NCBI GenBank assembly: GCA_017507105.1
Contig: JAFWBM010000039.1
Location: forward strand, 1 to 64,000
Length of the DNA stretch: 64,000 bases
Direction of reading: 5' to 3'
Source of the DNA: Bacteroidaceae bacterium
Lineage (GTDB): Bacteria; Bacteroidota; Bacteroidia; Bacteroidales; Bacteroidaceae
A program made the position numbers and the translations under genes. The notes beneath the pieces are model-generated. The model worked only from the letters and a program-made list of their open reading frames with translations. It made no database searches and was not told where the DNA came from. Position 1 is the first letter of the stretch. Every line of letters begins with the position of its first letter. This document shows positions 54,828 to 64,000 of this stretch, piece after piece.

Positions 54828-55754
54828 TCAGAAAAATTTTGTCTCTTCACCAATAATATCACTCAACAGTAAGTTAGCAAGTCGGCTTGTTCCCAAGCGA
54901 AATAAATTGTTTGTAAGCCATTCTTCGCCCAATACCTCTTTTACTATGGTATAGTAGACTAATGCGTCGTGAACGGTATTTATACCTCCTGCAGGTTTGA
55001 AACCAATTTTACTACCAGTCTTATTGTAATACTCTTTTATAGTATCGCACATTATATATGCAGCCTCGGGTGTTGCTGCCGGGCTCTCCTTGCCGGTAGA
55101 TGTTTTTATGAAATCGGCACCGGAATATATCGATAGAATCGATGCTTTTTTTATGTTATCTGCACTTTTGAGAGCGCCGGTCTCCAGTATTACCTTAAGA
55201 TGTTTTTCACCGCATACACTCTTTAGTTCCTCTATCTCATCGCATACACCTTCGTAGTCTCCGCTTAGGAATTTTCCGACACTGAGAACTATATCTATTT
55301 CTGTTGCTCCTTCGTGTATAGCCATAGCAGTTTCGGCAATCTTTACCTCCTGGAAAGTTTGTGATGATGGGAAACCACCCGAAACGCATGCTATACCAAC
55401 ACTCTCAACCTCTAGTGATTGACTTACTATATTTGCAAAATTAGGGTAAACGCATATTGCTGCAACGTTGGGTAGGTCGGGATACTTCTCGTCAAACTCA
55501 TTCACCTTTTCTGTAAACTTAAGTACACTCTCTTCGCTGTCAGTACATTTTAGTGTAGTGAGGTCTATGCAGTTGAAAAGAAATTTCTTCACTTCCAGTG
55601 TATTGTTATCTTCAACTTTATTTAGTAATTCCTTTACTTTTACCTCTACAAGACTATCATCCAGGGCTTGTGCATAGTCGTTAAGTACGAAGGTGTATTT
55701 GCTCTCCTCTTCGGCATGATGGTGGCTGCAGCCACAGTTTGATTCTTTATTCAT
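54828..55754 (-). CDS. deoC: Deoxyribose-phosphate aldolase
   Basis: DeoC splits deoxyribose 5-phosphate into glyceraldehyde phosphate and acetaldehyde. The 308-residue protein has the Schiff-base Lys in DFIKTSTGKESPAAT near 210, an Asp/Lys pair in KVILETGAL, and VGIACVSGGFPSSQT near 115. It is longer than the usual 220-260, with an N-terminal Cys/His-rich tail (CGCSHHHAEEE). Confidence 0.93.
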   Translation of the reverse strand: MNKESNCGCSHHHAEEESKYTFVLNDYAQALDDSLVEVKVKELLNKVEDNNTLEVKKFLFNCIDLTTLKCTDSEESVLKFTEKVNEFDEKYPDLPNVAAICVYPNFANIVSQSLEVESVGIACVSGGFPSSQTFQEVKIAETAMAIHEGATEIDIVLSVGKFLSGDYEGVCDEIEELKSVCGEKHLKVILETGALKSADNIKKASILSIYSGADFIKTSTGKESPAATPEAAYIMCDTIKEYYNKTGSKIGFKPAGGINTVHDALVYYTIVKEVLGEEWLTNNLFRLGTSRLANLLLSDIIGEETKFF

Positions 55755-55776
55755 TTCTTTAGTATTTTATTTATTA

Positions 55777-56112
55777 TTACTCCTTTTTATCGCATAGTTT
55801 GCTGTTTTCTTTATGTCTTTTACAATCTCTATAGGTCTTTTTATCAAAGTTTTTCTGTATAGCTTCGGTAAGGTCTATACCCGTTTGGTTAGCTATGCAT
55901 ATAAGTACCCACAATACATCAGCAAGTTCATCACCAAGATCTTTTCTCTCGCCATCCTTGAATGATTGTTCGCCGTATGTTCGTGCCATTATTCTGGCAA
56001 CCTCTCCCACTTCCTCGGCAAGTATTGCCATATTTGTCATCTCATCGAAATAGCGTACTCCGTACTCTTTTATCCATTTATCGACCTTCTCTTGTGCCTC
56101 TTTTATTGTCAT
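55777..56112 (-). CDS. MazG-like nucleotide pyrophosphohydrolase
   Basis: The 111-residue all-alpha protein has the metal-binding pattern LAEEVGEVARIMART and DLGDELADVLWVLICIANQT, as in the MazG superfamily. Substrate is uncertain. It starts just 3 bp after dtd on the minus strand. Confidence 0.85.
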   Translation of the reverse strand: MTIKEAQEKVDKWIKEYGVRYFDEMTNMAILAEEVGEVARIMARTYGEQSFKDGERKDLGDELADVLWVLICIANQTGIDLTEAIQKNFDKKTYRDCKRHKENSKLCDKKE

Positions 56113-56115
56113 ACT

Positions 56116-56568
56116 TTATTCTCGGTTTTTAGAGTCGATGAATATGGTCACCGGCCCGTCGTTGATAAGTTCTACTTTCATATCTGCACCAAAAACACCC
56201 GTTTTAATCGGTTTGTTCATTGCACTCTCCAGCTCTTGGCAGAATTTCTCGTACAGCGGTATTGATATCTCTGGTTTGGCTGCTTTTATGTATGAAGGTC
56301 TGTTGCCTTTCTTTGTAGATGCCATAAGTGTGAATTGGCTCACTGCAAGAATCTCCCCTTCTGTATCTTTTACAGAGAGGTTCATTACCCCATCATTATC
56401 ATCGAATAGACGTATGTTTACAACTTTTTTAACCAGCCATTCGATATCGTCTTGATTATCCTCTTCACAAATACCTACAAAAACTAGTAATCCGTTGTTT
56501 ATTAACGATTTAACACTGTTTTCAATAGTTACTGATGCCCTTTTTACTCTTTGTATTAAAATTCTCAT
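56116..56568 (-). CDS. dtd: D-aminoacyl-tRNA deacylase
   Basis: Dtd removes D-amino acids mischarged on tRNA. The 150-residue protein has SQFTLMASTKKGNRPSY near 77-93 with the active-site Thr, and a Gly-Pro motif in NDGPVTIFID near 137. Length is typical. The start lies 51 bp from the second repeat cluster. Confidence 0.95.
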   Translation of the reverse strand: MRILIQRVKRASVTIENSVKSLINNGLLVFVGICEEDNQDDIEWLVKKVVNIRLFDDNDGVMNLSVKDTEGEILAVSQFTLMASTKKGNRPSYIKAAKPEISIPLYEKFCQELESAMNKPIKTGVFGADMKVELINDGPVTIFIDSKNRE

Positions 56569-56612
56569 CTATTCATGAACTTTGTATAGTTAAAACAGAA
56601 AGCTGCAAATGC

Positions 56613-56776
56613 CCTATTGCAAAGATAGCCACAAACGAGCAAGAAAAATAAAGCTTGCTTTAATTTTTTTTACAGCGAGTGCAGTTTATGTTCGAGGTTT
56701 ACCTCAAAGATAGCCACAAACGAGCAAGAAAAATAAAGCTTGCTTTATTTTTTTTACAGCGAGTGCAGTTTATGTT
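56613..56776. repeat. Second cluster of the 85-bp non-coding repeat (two units)
   Basis: CAAAGATAG begins at 56620 and 56705, an exact 85-bp period, in the same orientation as at 11-369, with the same left edge CCTATTGC. The second unit ends early after TTATGTTC. It lies between dtd and uvrC. Confidence 0.9.
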
Positions 56777-56809
56777 CTAGCTACAACAATTATTTATCTT
56801 CTTCCACTC

Positions 56810-58642
56810 TCAATTTTCAATTTTATTCAAAGCTTCAAATATTATCTCTGCTTTACTTTTCCCTATTATTGCTGCAATATCTTCTAAGGTGGCTTCTCTT
56901 ATTCTCTTTACACTCTTGAATTTCTTGAGCAGTTCTTTTTTGCTCTTTTCACCGATACCTTTTATCTCGTCTAGTAGTGATGCCGTTTGGCGTTTACTGC
57001 GTTTGTCCCTATGGAAACTTATAGCAAATCGGTGCACTTCGTCCTGTATTTGTGTCATTAGTTTGAAGAGAGCGCTATGTTGTTTCAATCCAATCTGCTC
57101 GCCATCTTTGCCTACAATCAGTTCGGATGTTCTATGTCTTCCATCTTTTACCAGTCCGGCTATGGGGATGCTCAATCCGAGTTCCTCTTCAATAACACCT
57201 CTTATCGCTTCCATTTGTCCTTTTCCCCCGTCGGCAATAATAAGGTTAGGTAGGGGGGTGTTCTCTTCTATTGCACGTTTATATCTGCGCCTTGTTACCT
57301 CGCGCATTGAAGCATAATCATCGGCGCCATCAACTGTTTTTATATTATATTTTCTATAATCTTTTTTTGATGGTTTTAATTTTTTGAACACAACACACGC
57401 TGCGACAGCATCAGTTCCCTGTATATTTGAGTTGTCAAATGTTTCTATTATTATAGGAAGCTTCTCCATTCCAACAGCCTGTTGTATCTCTTTCATAAGA
57501 CGTGTTGTCTTTTGTTCAGGATTCAATTTTTCATCCTGTTTAACTCTGTCTGCTTTATACTGTTTTACATTAAGCTTGGATAACGAGAGCAGTCGCATCT
57601 TCTCACCTCTTCTTGGCACTGTTATTGTGATTCCATCTATGGGTATCTCTATCTCTATGGGCAGTATAATCTCTCGTGCGGAACTCCGAAATCTCTCTCT
57701 CATCTCTGTAATACCCAATAAAAGCAATTCTTCATCGCTTTCATCGAGCTTTTTCTTGTATTCGAGAGTGTATGCCTGATTTATGCATCCGTTTGTGATA
57801 TGCAGGAAATTTACATATGCACTTTTTTCGTCACTCTCGATACTGAATACATCTATGTTATGCAGTGTTGAACTTACAACCTCGCTTCGTGTTCTGAAAC
57901 TTTCTATCTGGTCGTATTTCTCTTTTATTTTCTGTGCTTCCTCGAATTTCAGTTCTATGGCTTTTGATTTGATTTCACTCAGCAAAGCCTCTTCTATCGG
58001 GCGTATATCCCCTTTAAGGATAGATATAATCTCTTCTACCTGTTTATTGTATTCTTCTTCTGTAATATATCCTATACAGGGTGCATTACACTTCTTGATT
58101 TGATATTTCAAGCAAGCTTCAAATCTTCCCTCTTTTATCGACTCCGGTGTCAGTTTCAAGTTGCATGTTCGCAAGGCATATAGTTCTTTTATAAGATCTA
58201 TCATGGCATTCAAGGCACCGGTGTTGCTGTATGGTCCAAAGTATTTACCTGCCCCCCTTATTATTTTTCTTGTCTTTATAAGTTTTGGGAAGTATTCGTT
58301 TGTTATGCATATTGAGGGATATGTCTTGTCGTCTTTCAATAGTACATTATAGCGAGGCTTATGCTGCTTTATGAGGTTGTTCTCAAGTAGCAGTGCATCT
58401 GCCTCGCTGTTTACTACGACATACTTTATATCGCAAATTTTGGATACAAGAAGTCTTGTCTTTAATGTTTGCTGTTCTTTGTTGAAATAAGAGGCTACGC
58501 GACGTTTCAGGTTTTTGGCTTTACCTACATATATTATAGTCCCTTCGCTGTTCAGATACTGATAGCATCCGGGGGAGTCGGGCAGGTTGTTTACTATGCC
58601 CTTAAGGTAATCCTCTTTATTGCGTCTCTCCTCTTTTTTCAT
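56810..58642 (-). CDS. uvrC: Excinuclease ABC subunit C
   Basis: UvrC cuts on both sides of damaged bases. The 610-residue protein has an N-terminal GIY-YIG domain (PDSPGCYQYLNSEG, IIYVGKAKNLKRR), a UVR motif near 205, the RNase H-like nuclease domain with ETFDNSNIQGTDAVAACVVF, and a C-terminal helix-hairpin-helix (IKGIGEKSKKELLKKF). Its start codon abuts the apt stop. Confidence 0.97.
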   Translation of the reverse strand: MKKEERRNKEDYLKGIVNNLPDSPGCYQYLNSEGTIIYVGKAKNLKRRVASYFNKEQQTLKTRLLVSKICDIKYVVVNSEADALLLENNLIKQHKPRYNVLLKDDKTYPSICITNEYFPKLIKTRKIIRGAGKYFGPYSNTGALNAMIDLIKELYALRTCNLKLTPESIKEGRFEACLKYQIKKCNAPCIGYITEEEYNKQVEEIISILKGDIRPIEEALLSEIKSKAIELKFEEAQKIKEKYDQIESFRTRSEVVSSTLHNIDVFSIESDEKSAYVNFLHITNGCINQAYTLEYKKKLDESDEELLLLGITEMRERFRSSAREIILPIEIEIPIDGITITVPRRGEKMRLLSLSKLNVKQYKADRVKQDEKLNPEQKTTRLMKEIQQAVGMEKLPIIIETFDNSNIQGTDAVAACVVFKKLKPSKKDYRKYNIKTVDGADDYASMREVTRRRYKRAIEENTPLPNLIIADGGKGQMEAIRGVIEEELGLSIPIAGLVKDGRHRTSELIVGKDGEQIGLKQHSALFKLMTQIQDEVHRFAISFHRDKRSKRQTASLLDEIKGIGEKSKKELLKKFKSVKRIREATLEDIAAIIGKSKAEIIFEALNKIEN

Positions 58643-59176
58643 TTAGTCGCCCTCTACTGTCAAAAGCGATTGTACGTCTGTACCTTCAGGAAATATGGCA
58701 CGTCCGTTAAGGCCGTCAAGCTCTATCAAGAAGTTTATCATAACATTCTTTGGGTTGAGTTTTTTTACAAGGTTGTATGCTGCTAGCATTGTTCCACCCG
58801 TAGCAAGAAGATCGTCGTGGAGCAGAACTACATCGTTCTCTTCTATTGCGTCCTTGTGTATCTCTATAGTATCAGTTCCATACTCTTTGCTGTAGCTCTC
58901 GCTTATTGTTTCGGCCGGTAACTTTCCCGGCTTTCGGATGGGTACGAATCCGGCATTCAGTCTTATAGCCAAAGCCGAGCCCATAACAAAACCTCTAGAC
59001 TCGATGCCTACCACTTTTGTAATGCCGCAGTCTTTGTACAACTCGTAAAGTGCATCGTTAATCTCTTTTAAACATTCTGGCTTTTTAAAAAGAGATGTAA
59101 CATCTTTGAACTGTATCCCGGGTATTGGAAAGTCGGGAATGTTTCTCAGGTTGTTAAGCAGTAATTCTTTGTTCAT
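58643..59176 (-). CDS. apt: Adenine phosphoribosyltransferase
   Basis: Apt salvages adenine with PRPP to AMP. The 177-residue protein has IPGIQFKDVTSLF at the start, GIESRGFVMGSALA, RKPGKLP, and the PRPP motif VVLLHDDLLATGGTM near 115-129. It is directly followed by uvrC. Confidence 0.96.
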   Translation of the reverse strand: MNKELLLNNLRNIPDFPIPGIQFKDVTSLFKKPECLKEINDALYELYKDCGITKVVGIESRGFVMGSALAIRLNAGFVPIRKPGKLPAETISESYSKEYGTDTIEIHKDAIEENDVVLLHDDLLATGGTMLAAYNLVKKLNPKNVMINFLIELDGLNGRAIFPEGTDVQSLLTVEGD

Positions 59177-59210
59177 TTTTATATGTTTTTTTTATTTCTA
59201 TTGCATCTGA

Positions 59211-59226
59211 TGTTCCACGTGGAACA
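59211..59226. other. parS-like centromere site
   Basis: TGTTCCACGTGGAACA is a perfect 16-bp palindrome and matches the conserved chromosomal parS element bound by ParB. It lies directly after the mnmG stop and before apt. Chance of such an exact match in 64 kb is small. parS sites generally lie in the origin half of the chromosome. Confidence 0.85.
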
Positions 59227-59227
59227 C

Positions 59228-61105
59228 TTATTTGTGCGCAAGTACGAGCAGCACGTTTACATCGCTTGGCGACACTCCGGGAATTCTGCTTGCTTGTGCA
59301 AGAGTCTCGGGTTGTACGGCTGTTAGTTTTTGTCGGGCCTCGGTTGATAGGGACTCAATCTCATTGTAGTTGAACCTTCCCTTTATTCGGATGTTTTCCA
59401 ATCGACGCATCTTCTCGGCAAGTTCGTTCTCGCGGTCAATGTATCCCCTGTATTTAATCTCTATTTCAGCAGCCTCGATTATCTCATCTCTCTCCTCTTC
59501 TAGTTTGGATAATTTTGCCTCGAGTGGTGCTATATATTTTGCAATACCCTCAATGGTTACTTGCGGACGTTCAATTATTGATGCCAACTTGCATCCTCGT
59601 GATAGTGGAGTTGTACCGAGTGCTTCCAATCCGGCATTTATAAGATGTGCCTTTACCGAGAAATTCTCTATGAAGTCCATCAACTCGTCTATCTTTTTTT
59701 GCTTGTCACGAAGTTGGTTGTATCTCTCCTCTGTGGCAAGCCCAATCCTGTACGATCGCTCTGTCAGTCGTGAGTCTGCATTGTCGGCTCTTAGCAGTAT
59801 ACGATACTCAGCTCTAGAGGTAAACATTCGGTAGGGTTCATCGACGCCTTTAGTTACGAGGTCATCGATGAGTACGCCAATATATGCCTCGTTACGGTGT
59901 AGTATGAACTCTTTTTCTCCCTTTAACTTCAGTGCTGCATTAATTCCAGCAACGACTCCTTGCCCGGCAGCCTCTTCATATCCGGTTGTTCCATTTACCT
60001 GTCCTGCAAAGTATAGGTTTTCTACTACTTTAGATTCAAGAGTGTGACGTAATTGGGTAGGGTCGAAGTAGTCGTATTCGATGGCGTATCCCGGTCTGTA
60101 CGCTACGGCGTTCTCTAGTGCCGGAATCTTGCGAAGGGCATTAAGTTGTATGTCCATTGGCAAGGAAGAAGAGAATCCGTTGACATATATTTCTTGTGTT
60201 GTCTCTCCTTCTGGTTCAAGGAACAGCAGGTGTCTGTCACGTTCGGCAAATGTTACGATTTTAGTCTCTATGCTCGGGCAATATCTTGGGCCGATGCTCT
60301 GTATCTGTCCGTTGTATAATGGCGATTCGTCAAGCCCGTCGCGTAATGTCTCATGTACTTTGGGGTTTGTGTAACATGCCCAACAAGGTCTTTGTTGTAG
60401 TTTCCTCTCTATCTTGTTGTAAGAAAAACTGTGAAAATCGTTGTCACCTTGTTGAATATCAGTGAGTTGTAGATTTAAACTGCGCTTGTCAAGTCTTACA
60501 GGAGTTCCTGTCTTCATGCGTCCGGCCGTTATCCCGTGTCTGGTGATGGATTCTGTTAATCCTTTTGCCGCCGGCTCAGCTATACGTCCACCCTCTATCT
60601 GTACTTTGCCAATGTGCATGAGTCCATTGAGGAAAGTGCCGGCAGTAATGATTGTGCATTTTGCACGGAACTCTGCTCCAAGCTGTGTCTTTACTCCAAC
60701 CGCTTTACCTTCCTCTACAATAAGTTCTGTTGCACAATCCTGCCACATGTGCAGATTAGGTATGTTCTCGAGAATCTCTCTCCAGAGTATAGAGTATTTT
60801 GTCCTGTCGCATTGGGCACGTGGACTCCACATTGCGGGTCCTTTTGAACGATTCAGCATGCGGAACTGGATGGATGCTTTGTCGGTTACAATTCCCATAT
60901 ATCCACCAAGTGCATCAATCTCTCTTACAATCTGTCCCTTGGCGATGCCGCCTATGGCTGGGTTGCAACTCATCTGTGCAATCTTGTTCATGTCTATTGT
61001 CATGAGACAAGTTCTCATCCCAAGATTGGCTGCTGCTGCAGCTGCTTCGCATCCGGCATGTCCTGCGCCTATAACCAATATGTCGTACTCAAATGTCACT
61101 GTCAA
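59228..61105 (-). CDS. mnmG: tRNA uridine-5-carboxymethylaminomethyl modification enzyme MnmG
   Basis: MnmG (GidA) with MnmE modifies the wobble uridine of tRNA. The 625-residue FAD protein has the dinucleotide-binding start [40 protein letters not shown], and the family motif [12 protein letters not shown] near 270. The helical C-terminal domain is complete. The parS-like site is 1 bp beyond its stop. Confidence 0.97.
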   Translation of the reverse strand: MTVTFEYDILVIGAGHAGCEAAAAAANLGMRTCLMTIDMNKIAQMSCNPAIGGIAKGQIVREIDALGGYMGIVTDKASIQFRMLNRSKGPAMWSPRAQCDRTKYSILWREILENIPNLHMWQDCATELIVEEGKAVGVKTQLGAEFRAKCTIITAGTFLNGLMHIGKVQIEGGRIAEPAAKGLTESITRHGITAGRMKTGTPVRLDKRSLNLQLTDIQQGDNDFHSFSYNKIERKLQQRPCWACYTNPKVHETLRDGLDESPLYNGQIQSIGPRYCPSIETKIVTFAERDRHLLFLEPEGETTQEIYVNGFSSSLPMDIQLNALRKIPALENAVAYRPGYAIEYDYFDPTQLRHTLESKVVENLYFAGQVNGTTGYEEAAGQGVVAGINAALKLKGEKEFILHRNEAYIGVLIDDLVTKGVDEPYRMFTSRAEYRILLRADNADSRLTERSYRIGLATEERYNQLRDKQKKIDELMDFIENFSVKAHLINAGLEALGTTPLSRGCKLASIIERPQVTIEGIAKYIAPLEAKLSKLEEERDEIIEAAEIEIKYRGYIDRENELAEKMRRLENIRIKGRFNYNEIESLSTEARQKLTAVQPETLAQASRIPGVSPSDVNVLLVLAHK

Positions 61106-61205
61106 TCTCTTCTATAGAATATTATCAGGCGAAGATACCACTATTTTTTTACTTTCTTTCAATACGGGAAAATAAAATAGAACTCAGGCAAATAAAAATT
61201 GGTTT

Positions 61206-61239
61206 TTTGTGCGTGTTTAATAAAAAAAAATTATTTTTG
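61206..61239 (+). promoter_or_regulatory. Promoter of the reductase operon
   Basis: TTTG at 61206-61209 and TATTTTTG at 61232-61239, 22 bp apart, fit the consensus. The leader is about 65 nt and AT-rich. Confidence 0.65.
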
Positions 61240-61310
61240 CTATTTGTAAGAGGTGATAAATGATAAAATTTATATAATTTATTAATTAAATAATTTAATA
61301 TCAATTCATT

Positions 61311-62000
61311 ATGTGGTTAATTAATTCTTCTGTGGGAAGAAAGGTAATTATGAGTGTCTCTGGTGCAGCTCTCATTCTGTTCCTTCTTTTCCACATGTCA
61401 ATGAACTTGGTCGCACTTTTCAGTGGCGACGCGTACAACATGATTTGTGAGTTCCTTGGTGCCAACTGGTATGCTCTTGTTGCAACAGCAGGTCTTGCAG
61501 CTCTTGTTGTTGTACACTTTGTTTATGCATTTATCCTTACAATGCAGAACAGAAAGGCTCGTGGTACACAGCGCTACGATTACACCAAACAGCCTAAAGA
61601 GGTTGAGTGGGCTTCACAGAACATGTTTGTTCTTGGTGTAATTGTTCTTTTGGGTATGGGTCTTCACCTTTACAATTTCTGGGCAAACATGCAGCTCGTA
61701 GAGGTATTGCACATGCTCGGTGTTCACGTTGACGGCGTTGAGCTTGCTGCCGACGGTACACACTACATCAAGGAGACATTCTCTTGCATTGTGTATGTAA
61801 TCCTCTATCTCGTTTGGTTGGTTGCTCTTTGGTTCCACCTTACACACGGTTTCTGGAGTGCAATGCAGACTCTTGGTTGGAACAACCAGATTTGGTTCAA
61901 CCGCTGGCGTTGCATCGGTAACGTTGTTTCAAGCGTTATCATCCTCGGCTTTGCAGCAGTTGTTCTTGTTTACGCTTTCTGTCCTTGTGCAGGTTGCTAA
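61311..62000 (+). CDS. Succinate dehydrogenase/fumarate reductase cytochrome b subunit
   Basis: The membrane anchor of the fumarate reductase complex, exchanging electrons between menaquinone and the flavoprotein. The 229-residue protein has five membrane segments and several conserved histidines for two b-type hemes (H28 near the start, and others in VVHFVYAF, LHLYNFWA and WFHLTHGFW), as in the single-subunit type. It is followed after 40 bp by the flavoprotein subunit. In Bacteroidales the complex works as fumarate reductase in energy conservation. Confidence 0.93.
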   Translation: MWLINSSVGRKVIMSVSGAALILFLLFHMSMNLVALFSGDAYNMICEFLGANWYALVATAGLAALVVVHFVYAFILTMQNRKARGTQRYDYTKQPKEVEWASQNMFVLGVIVLLGMGLHLYNFWANMQLVEVLHMLGVHVDGVELAADGTHYIKETFSCIVYVILYLVWLVALWFHLTHGFWSAMQTLGWNNQIWFNRWRCIGNVVSSVIILGFAAVVLVYAFCPCAGC

Positions 62001-62040
62001 GCATAATCCATTAATTGTAAAATCATAAAAAAGATATATT

Positions 62041-63999
62041 ATGGCTAAGATTAGTTCAGAAAAACTGAATTCTAAAATTCCTGAAGGCCCGTTGGCTGAA
62101 AAATGGACCAACTATAAGGCACATCAGAAATTGGTGAACCCCGCTAACAAGCGTAACCTCGACATCATCGTTGTTGGTACAGGTCTTGCAGGTGCTTCGG
62201 CAGCAGCTTCACTTGGTGCAATGGGTTTCAACGTGCTTAACTTCTGTATTCAGGACTCTCCCCGTCGTGCTCACTCAATCGCGGCTCAGGGTGGTATCAA
62301 TGCAGCTAAAAACTATCAGAACGACGGCGACTCTGTTTACCGTCTTTTCTACGATACAATAAAGGGTGGTGACTATCGTGCACGCGAGGCTAACGTTCAT
62401 CGTTTGGCCGAGGTTTCAGGTGCTATCATCGACCAGTGTGTTGCTCAGGGTGTTCCTTTCGCACGCGAGTACGGCGGTCTTCTTGCTAACCGTTCATTCG
62501 GTGGTGCTCAGGTATCACGTACATTCTATGCTCGCGGCCAGACCGGTCAGCAGCTTCTTTTGGGTGCATACTCAGCCCTCAACTATCAGGTAAACCTTGG
62601 TAAGGTTAAGTTGTATACACGTTATGAGATGCTTGACGTCGTTATCATCGACGGTCGTGCACGCGGTATCATCGCACGTAACCTTGTAACAGGTAAGATC
62701 GAGCGTTTTGCAGCTCATGCAGTCGTTATTGCTACCGGTGGTTATGGAAATACATTCTTCCTCTCTACAAATGCTATGGGTAGTAATGGTTCTGCTGCAT
62801 TGCAGTGCTACCGTAAAGGTGCTTATTTTGCTAACCCCTGTTATGCACAGATTCACCCCACATGTATTCCTGTTCACGGTGACAAGCAGTCTAAGCTTAC
62901 ACTTATGTCTGAGTCATTGCGTAACGACGGACGTATCTGGGTTCCTAAGAAATTGGAGGATGCCAAGGCTTTGCAGGCAGGTAAGAAACGTGCAAGCGAC
63001 ATTCCCGATGAGGACCGCGACTTCTACCTCGAGCGCCGTTATCCCGCATTCGGTAACCTCGTTCCCCGCGACGTTGCATCTCGTGCAGCAAAAGAGCGTT
63101 GCGATAAGGGCTTTGGTGTAAATAACACCGGTCTTGCTGTATTCCTCGACTTCAAGTATGCTATACAGCGTCTTGGTAAAGAGGTCGTAAAACAGCGCTA
63201 TGGTAACCTCTTTGATATGTATGAGGAGATTACAGATGTTAGCCCCTACGAGGAGCCAATGATGATTTATCCTGCTATCCACTATACAATGGGTGGTATT
63301 TGGGTAGACTACGAGCTACAGACCTCAATCCCCGGTTTGTTTGCTATCGGCGAGGCTAACTTCAGTGATCACGGTGCTAACCGTCTTGGTGCTTCTGCTC
63401 TTATGCAGGGTCTTGCCGATGGTTACTTTGTTCTTCCCTATACAATGCAGAACTATTTGAGCGATCAGATTCAGGTTAAGCGTTTCAGCACTGATGCTCC
63501 CGAGTTTGTCGAGGCAGAGAAGGCTGTTAATGACAAGATTGCGAAATTGATGTCTATCAAGGGTAAGCGCAGTGTAGACTCAATCCACAAGGAACTTGGT
63601 CTTGTAATGTGGGAGTATGTAGGTATGGCACGTACCAAGGAATCACTGGAGACTGCTATCAAGAAGTTGGCTGAGGTTGAAAAGACATTCTGGAACGATC
63701 TTCGTATTCCCGGTGTTGCCGACTCTTTGAATATCGAGCTTGAGAAGGCTCTTCGTCTGCTCGACTTCATAGAGATTGGTAAGCTTATGGCATACGATGC
63801 TCTTAACCGCGAGGAATCTTGTGGTGGTCACTTCCGTGAAGAACACCAGACAGAAGAGGGCGAGGCTAAGCGCGACGACGAGAACTTCTCATATGTTGCT
63901 TGTTGGAAATATACAGGCGAGGGTAACGAACCTGAACTCCTTAAAGAGGACCTCAACTATCAGTACATAAAGGTACAGCAGCGTAACTACAAGAACTAA
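62041..63999 (+). CDS. Succinate dehydrogenase/fumarate reductase flavoprotein subunit
   Basis: This subunit reduces fumarate or oxidises succinate. The 652-residue protein has the FAD motif [17 protein letters not shown] near 46-62, and the covalent-FAD histidine near 78 in [38 protein letters not shown], and [16 protein letters not shown] follow. The gene ends two bases before the window edge, so the iron-sulfur subunit would lie beyond. Codons are strongly biased to C- and T-ending optimal ones, unlike most of the window, so expression is probably high. Confidence 0.96.
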   Translation: MAKISSEKLNSKIPEGPLAEKWTNYKAHQKLVNPANKRNLDIIVVGTGLAGASAAASLGAMGFNVLNFCIQDSPRRAHSIAAQGGINAAKNYQNDGDSVYRLFYDTIKGGDYRAREANVHRLAEVSGAIIDQCVAQGVPFAREYGGLLANRSFGGAQVSRTFYARGQTGQQLLLGAYSALNYQVNLGKVKLYTRYEMLDVVIIDGRARGIIARNLVTGKIERFAAHAVVIATGGYGNTFFLSTNAMGSNGSAALQCYRKGAYFANPCYAQIHPTCIPVHGDKQSKLTLMSESLRNDGRIWVPKKLEDAKALQAGKKRASDIPDEDRDFYLERRYPAFGNLVPRDVASRAAKERCDKGFGVNNTGLAVFLDFKYAIQRLGKEVVKQRYGNLFDMYEEITDVSPYEEPMMIYPAIHYTMGGIWVDYELQTSIPGLFAIGEANFSDHGANRLGASALMQGLADGYFVLPYTMQNYLSDQIQVKRFSTDAPEFVEAEKAVNDKIAKLMSIKGKRSVDSIHKELGLVMWEYVGMARTKESLETAIKKLAEVEKTFWNDLRIPGVADSLNIELEKALRLLDFIEIGKLMAYDALNREESCGGHFREEHQTEEGEAKRDDENFSYVACWKYTGEGNEPELLKEDLNYQYIKVQQRNYKN

Positions 64000-64000
64000 T

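Overview
The window looks like a piece of chromosome from a Bacteroidales bacterium (phylum Bacteroidota), most likely a gut or oral anaerobe. The reasons are promoters of the TTTG / TAnnTTTG type, near absence of Shine-Dalgarno sites, many lipoproteins, and family choices typical of the order: fused RibBA, a PorZ-like protein, a DUF3098 neighbour of ftsX, C10 peptidase with serpins, a SAM-II riboswitch before metK, and a fumarate reductase/succinate dehydrogenase with one cytochrome b. I cannot name the genus.

Layout. 1-0.5 kb: tandem copies of an 85-bp non-coding repeat that returns at 56.6 kb. 0.5-5.7 kb: a tight housekeeping run (methyltransferase, ftsX, DUF3098, uppP, truB, queA, folK). 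5.9-12.8 kb: an accessory secreted-protease block with a TPR lipoprotein, a DUF3244 protein, a C10 cysteine protease, two tandem lipoprotein serpins and a small protein sharing its C-terminal module with the TPR lipoprotein. 12.9-16 kb: SAM-II riboswitch, metK, a methyltransferase-like protein, a cobalamin adenosyltransferase and a DUF2795 protein. 16.2-21.8 kb: an AT-rich accessory island with a two-domain lipoprotein and three tandem copies (one with a stop codon, one intact, one deleted to a tail) of a putative toxin / immunity-lipoprotein module, then a secreted protein and a DUF5675 protein.

21.9-28 kb: priA, engB, recR, a glycosyltransferase, an acetyltransferase and two identical tRNA-Asp genes. 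28.4-31.6 kb: an HTH fragment, an ECF sigma factor with a membrane protein, two secreted PKAAV-repeat proteins sharing leader, signal peptide and terminator but with different repeat arrays, and tRNA-Met. 32-37 kb: START-like protein, LptF/G permease, ribBA, aminotransferase. 37.4-44.2 kb (minus strand): leuS, yitT-like, rdgB, porZ-like. 44.4-56.6 kb: mutS, katA, lgt, ychF, polA, polyprenyl synthase, deoC, mazG-like, dtd. 56.8-61.1 kb: uvrC, apt, mnmG with a perfect parS-like site between apt and mnmG. 61.3-64 kb: fumarate reductase/succinate dehydrogenase C and A.

Most of the window is ordinary core genome. The parts worth a second look are the protease/serpin block, the toxin/immunity-like tandem modules, the paired repeat-array secreted proteins, the dispersed 85-bp repeats, a perfect inverted repeat inside folK, and the parS-like site.
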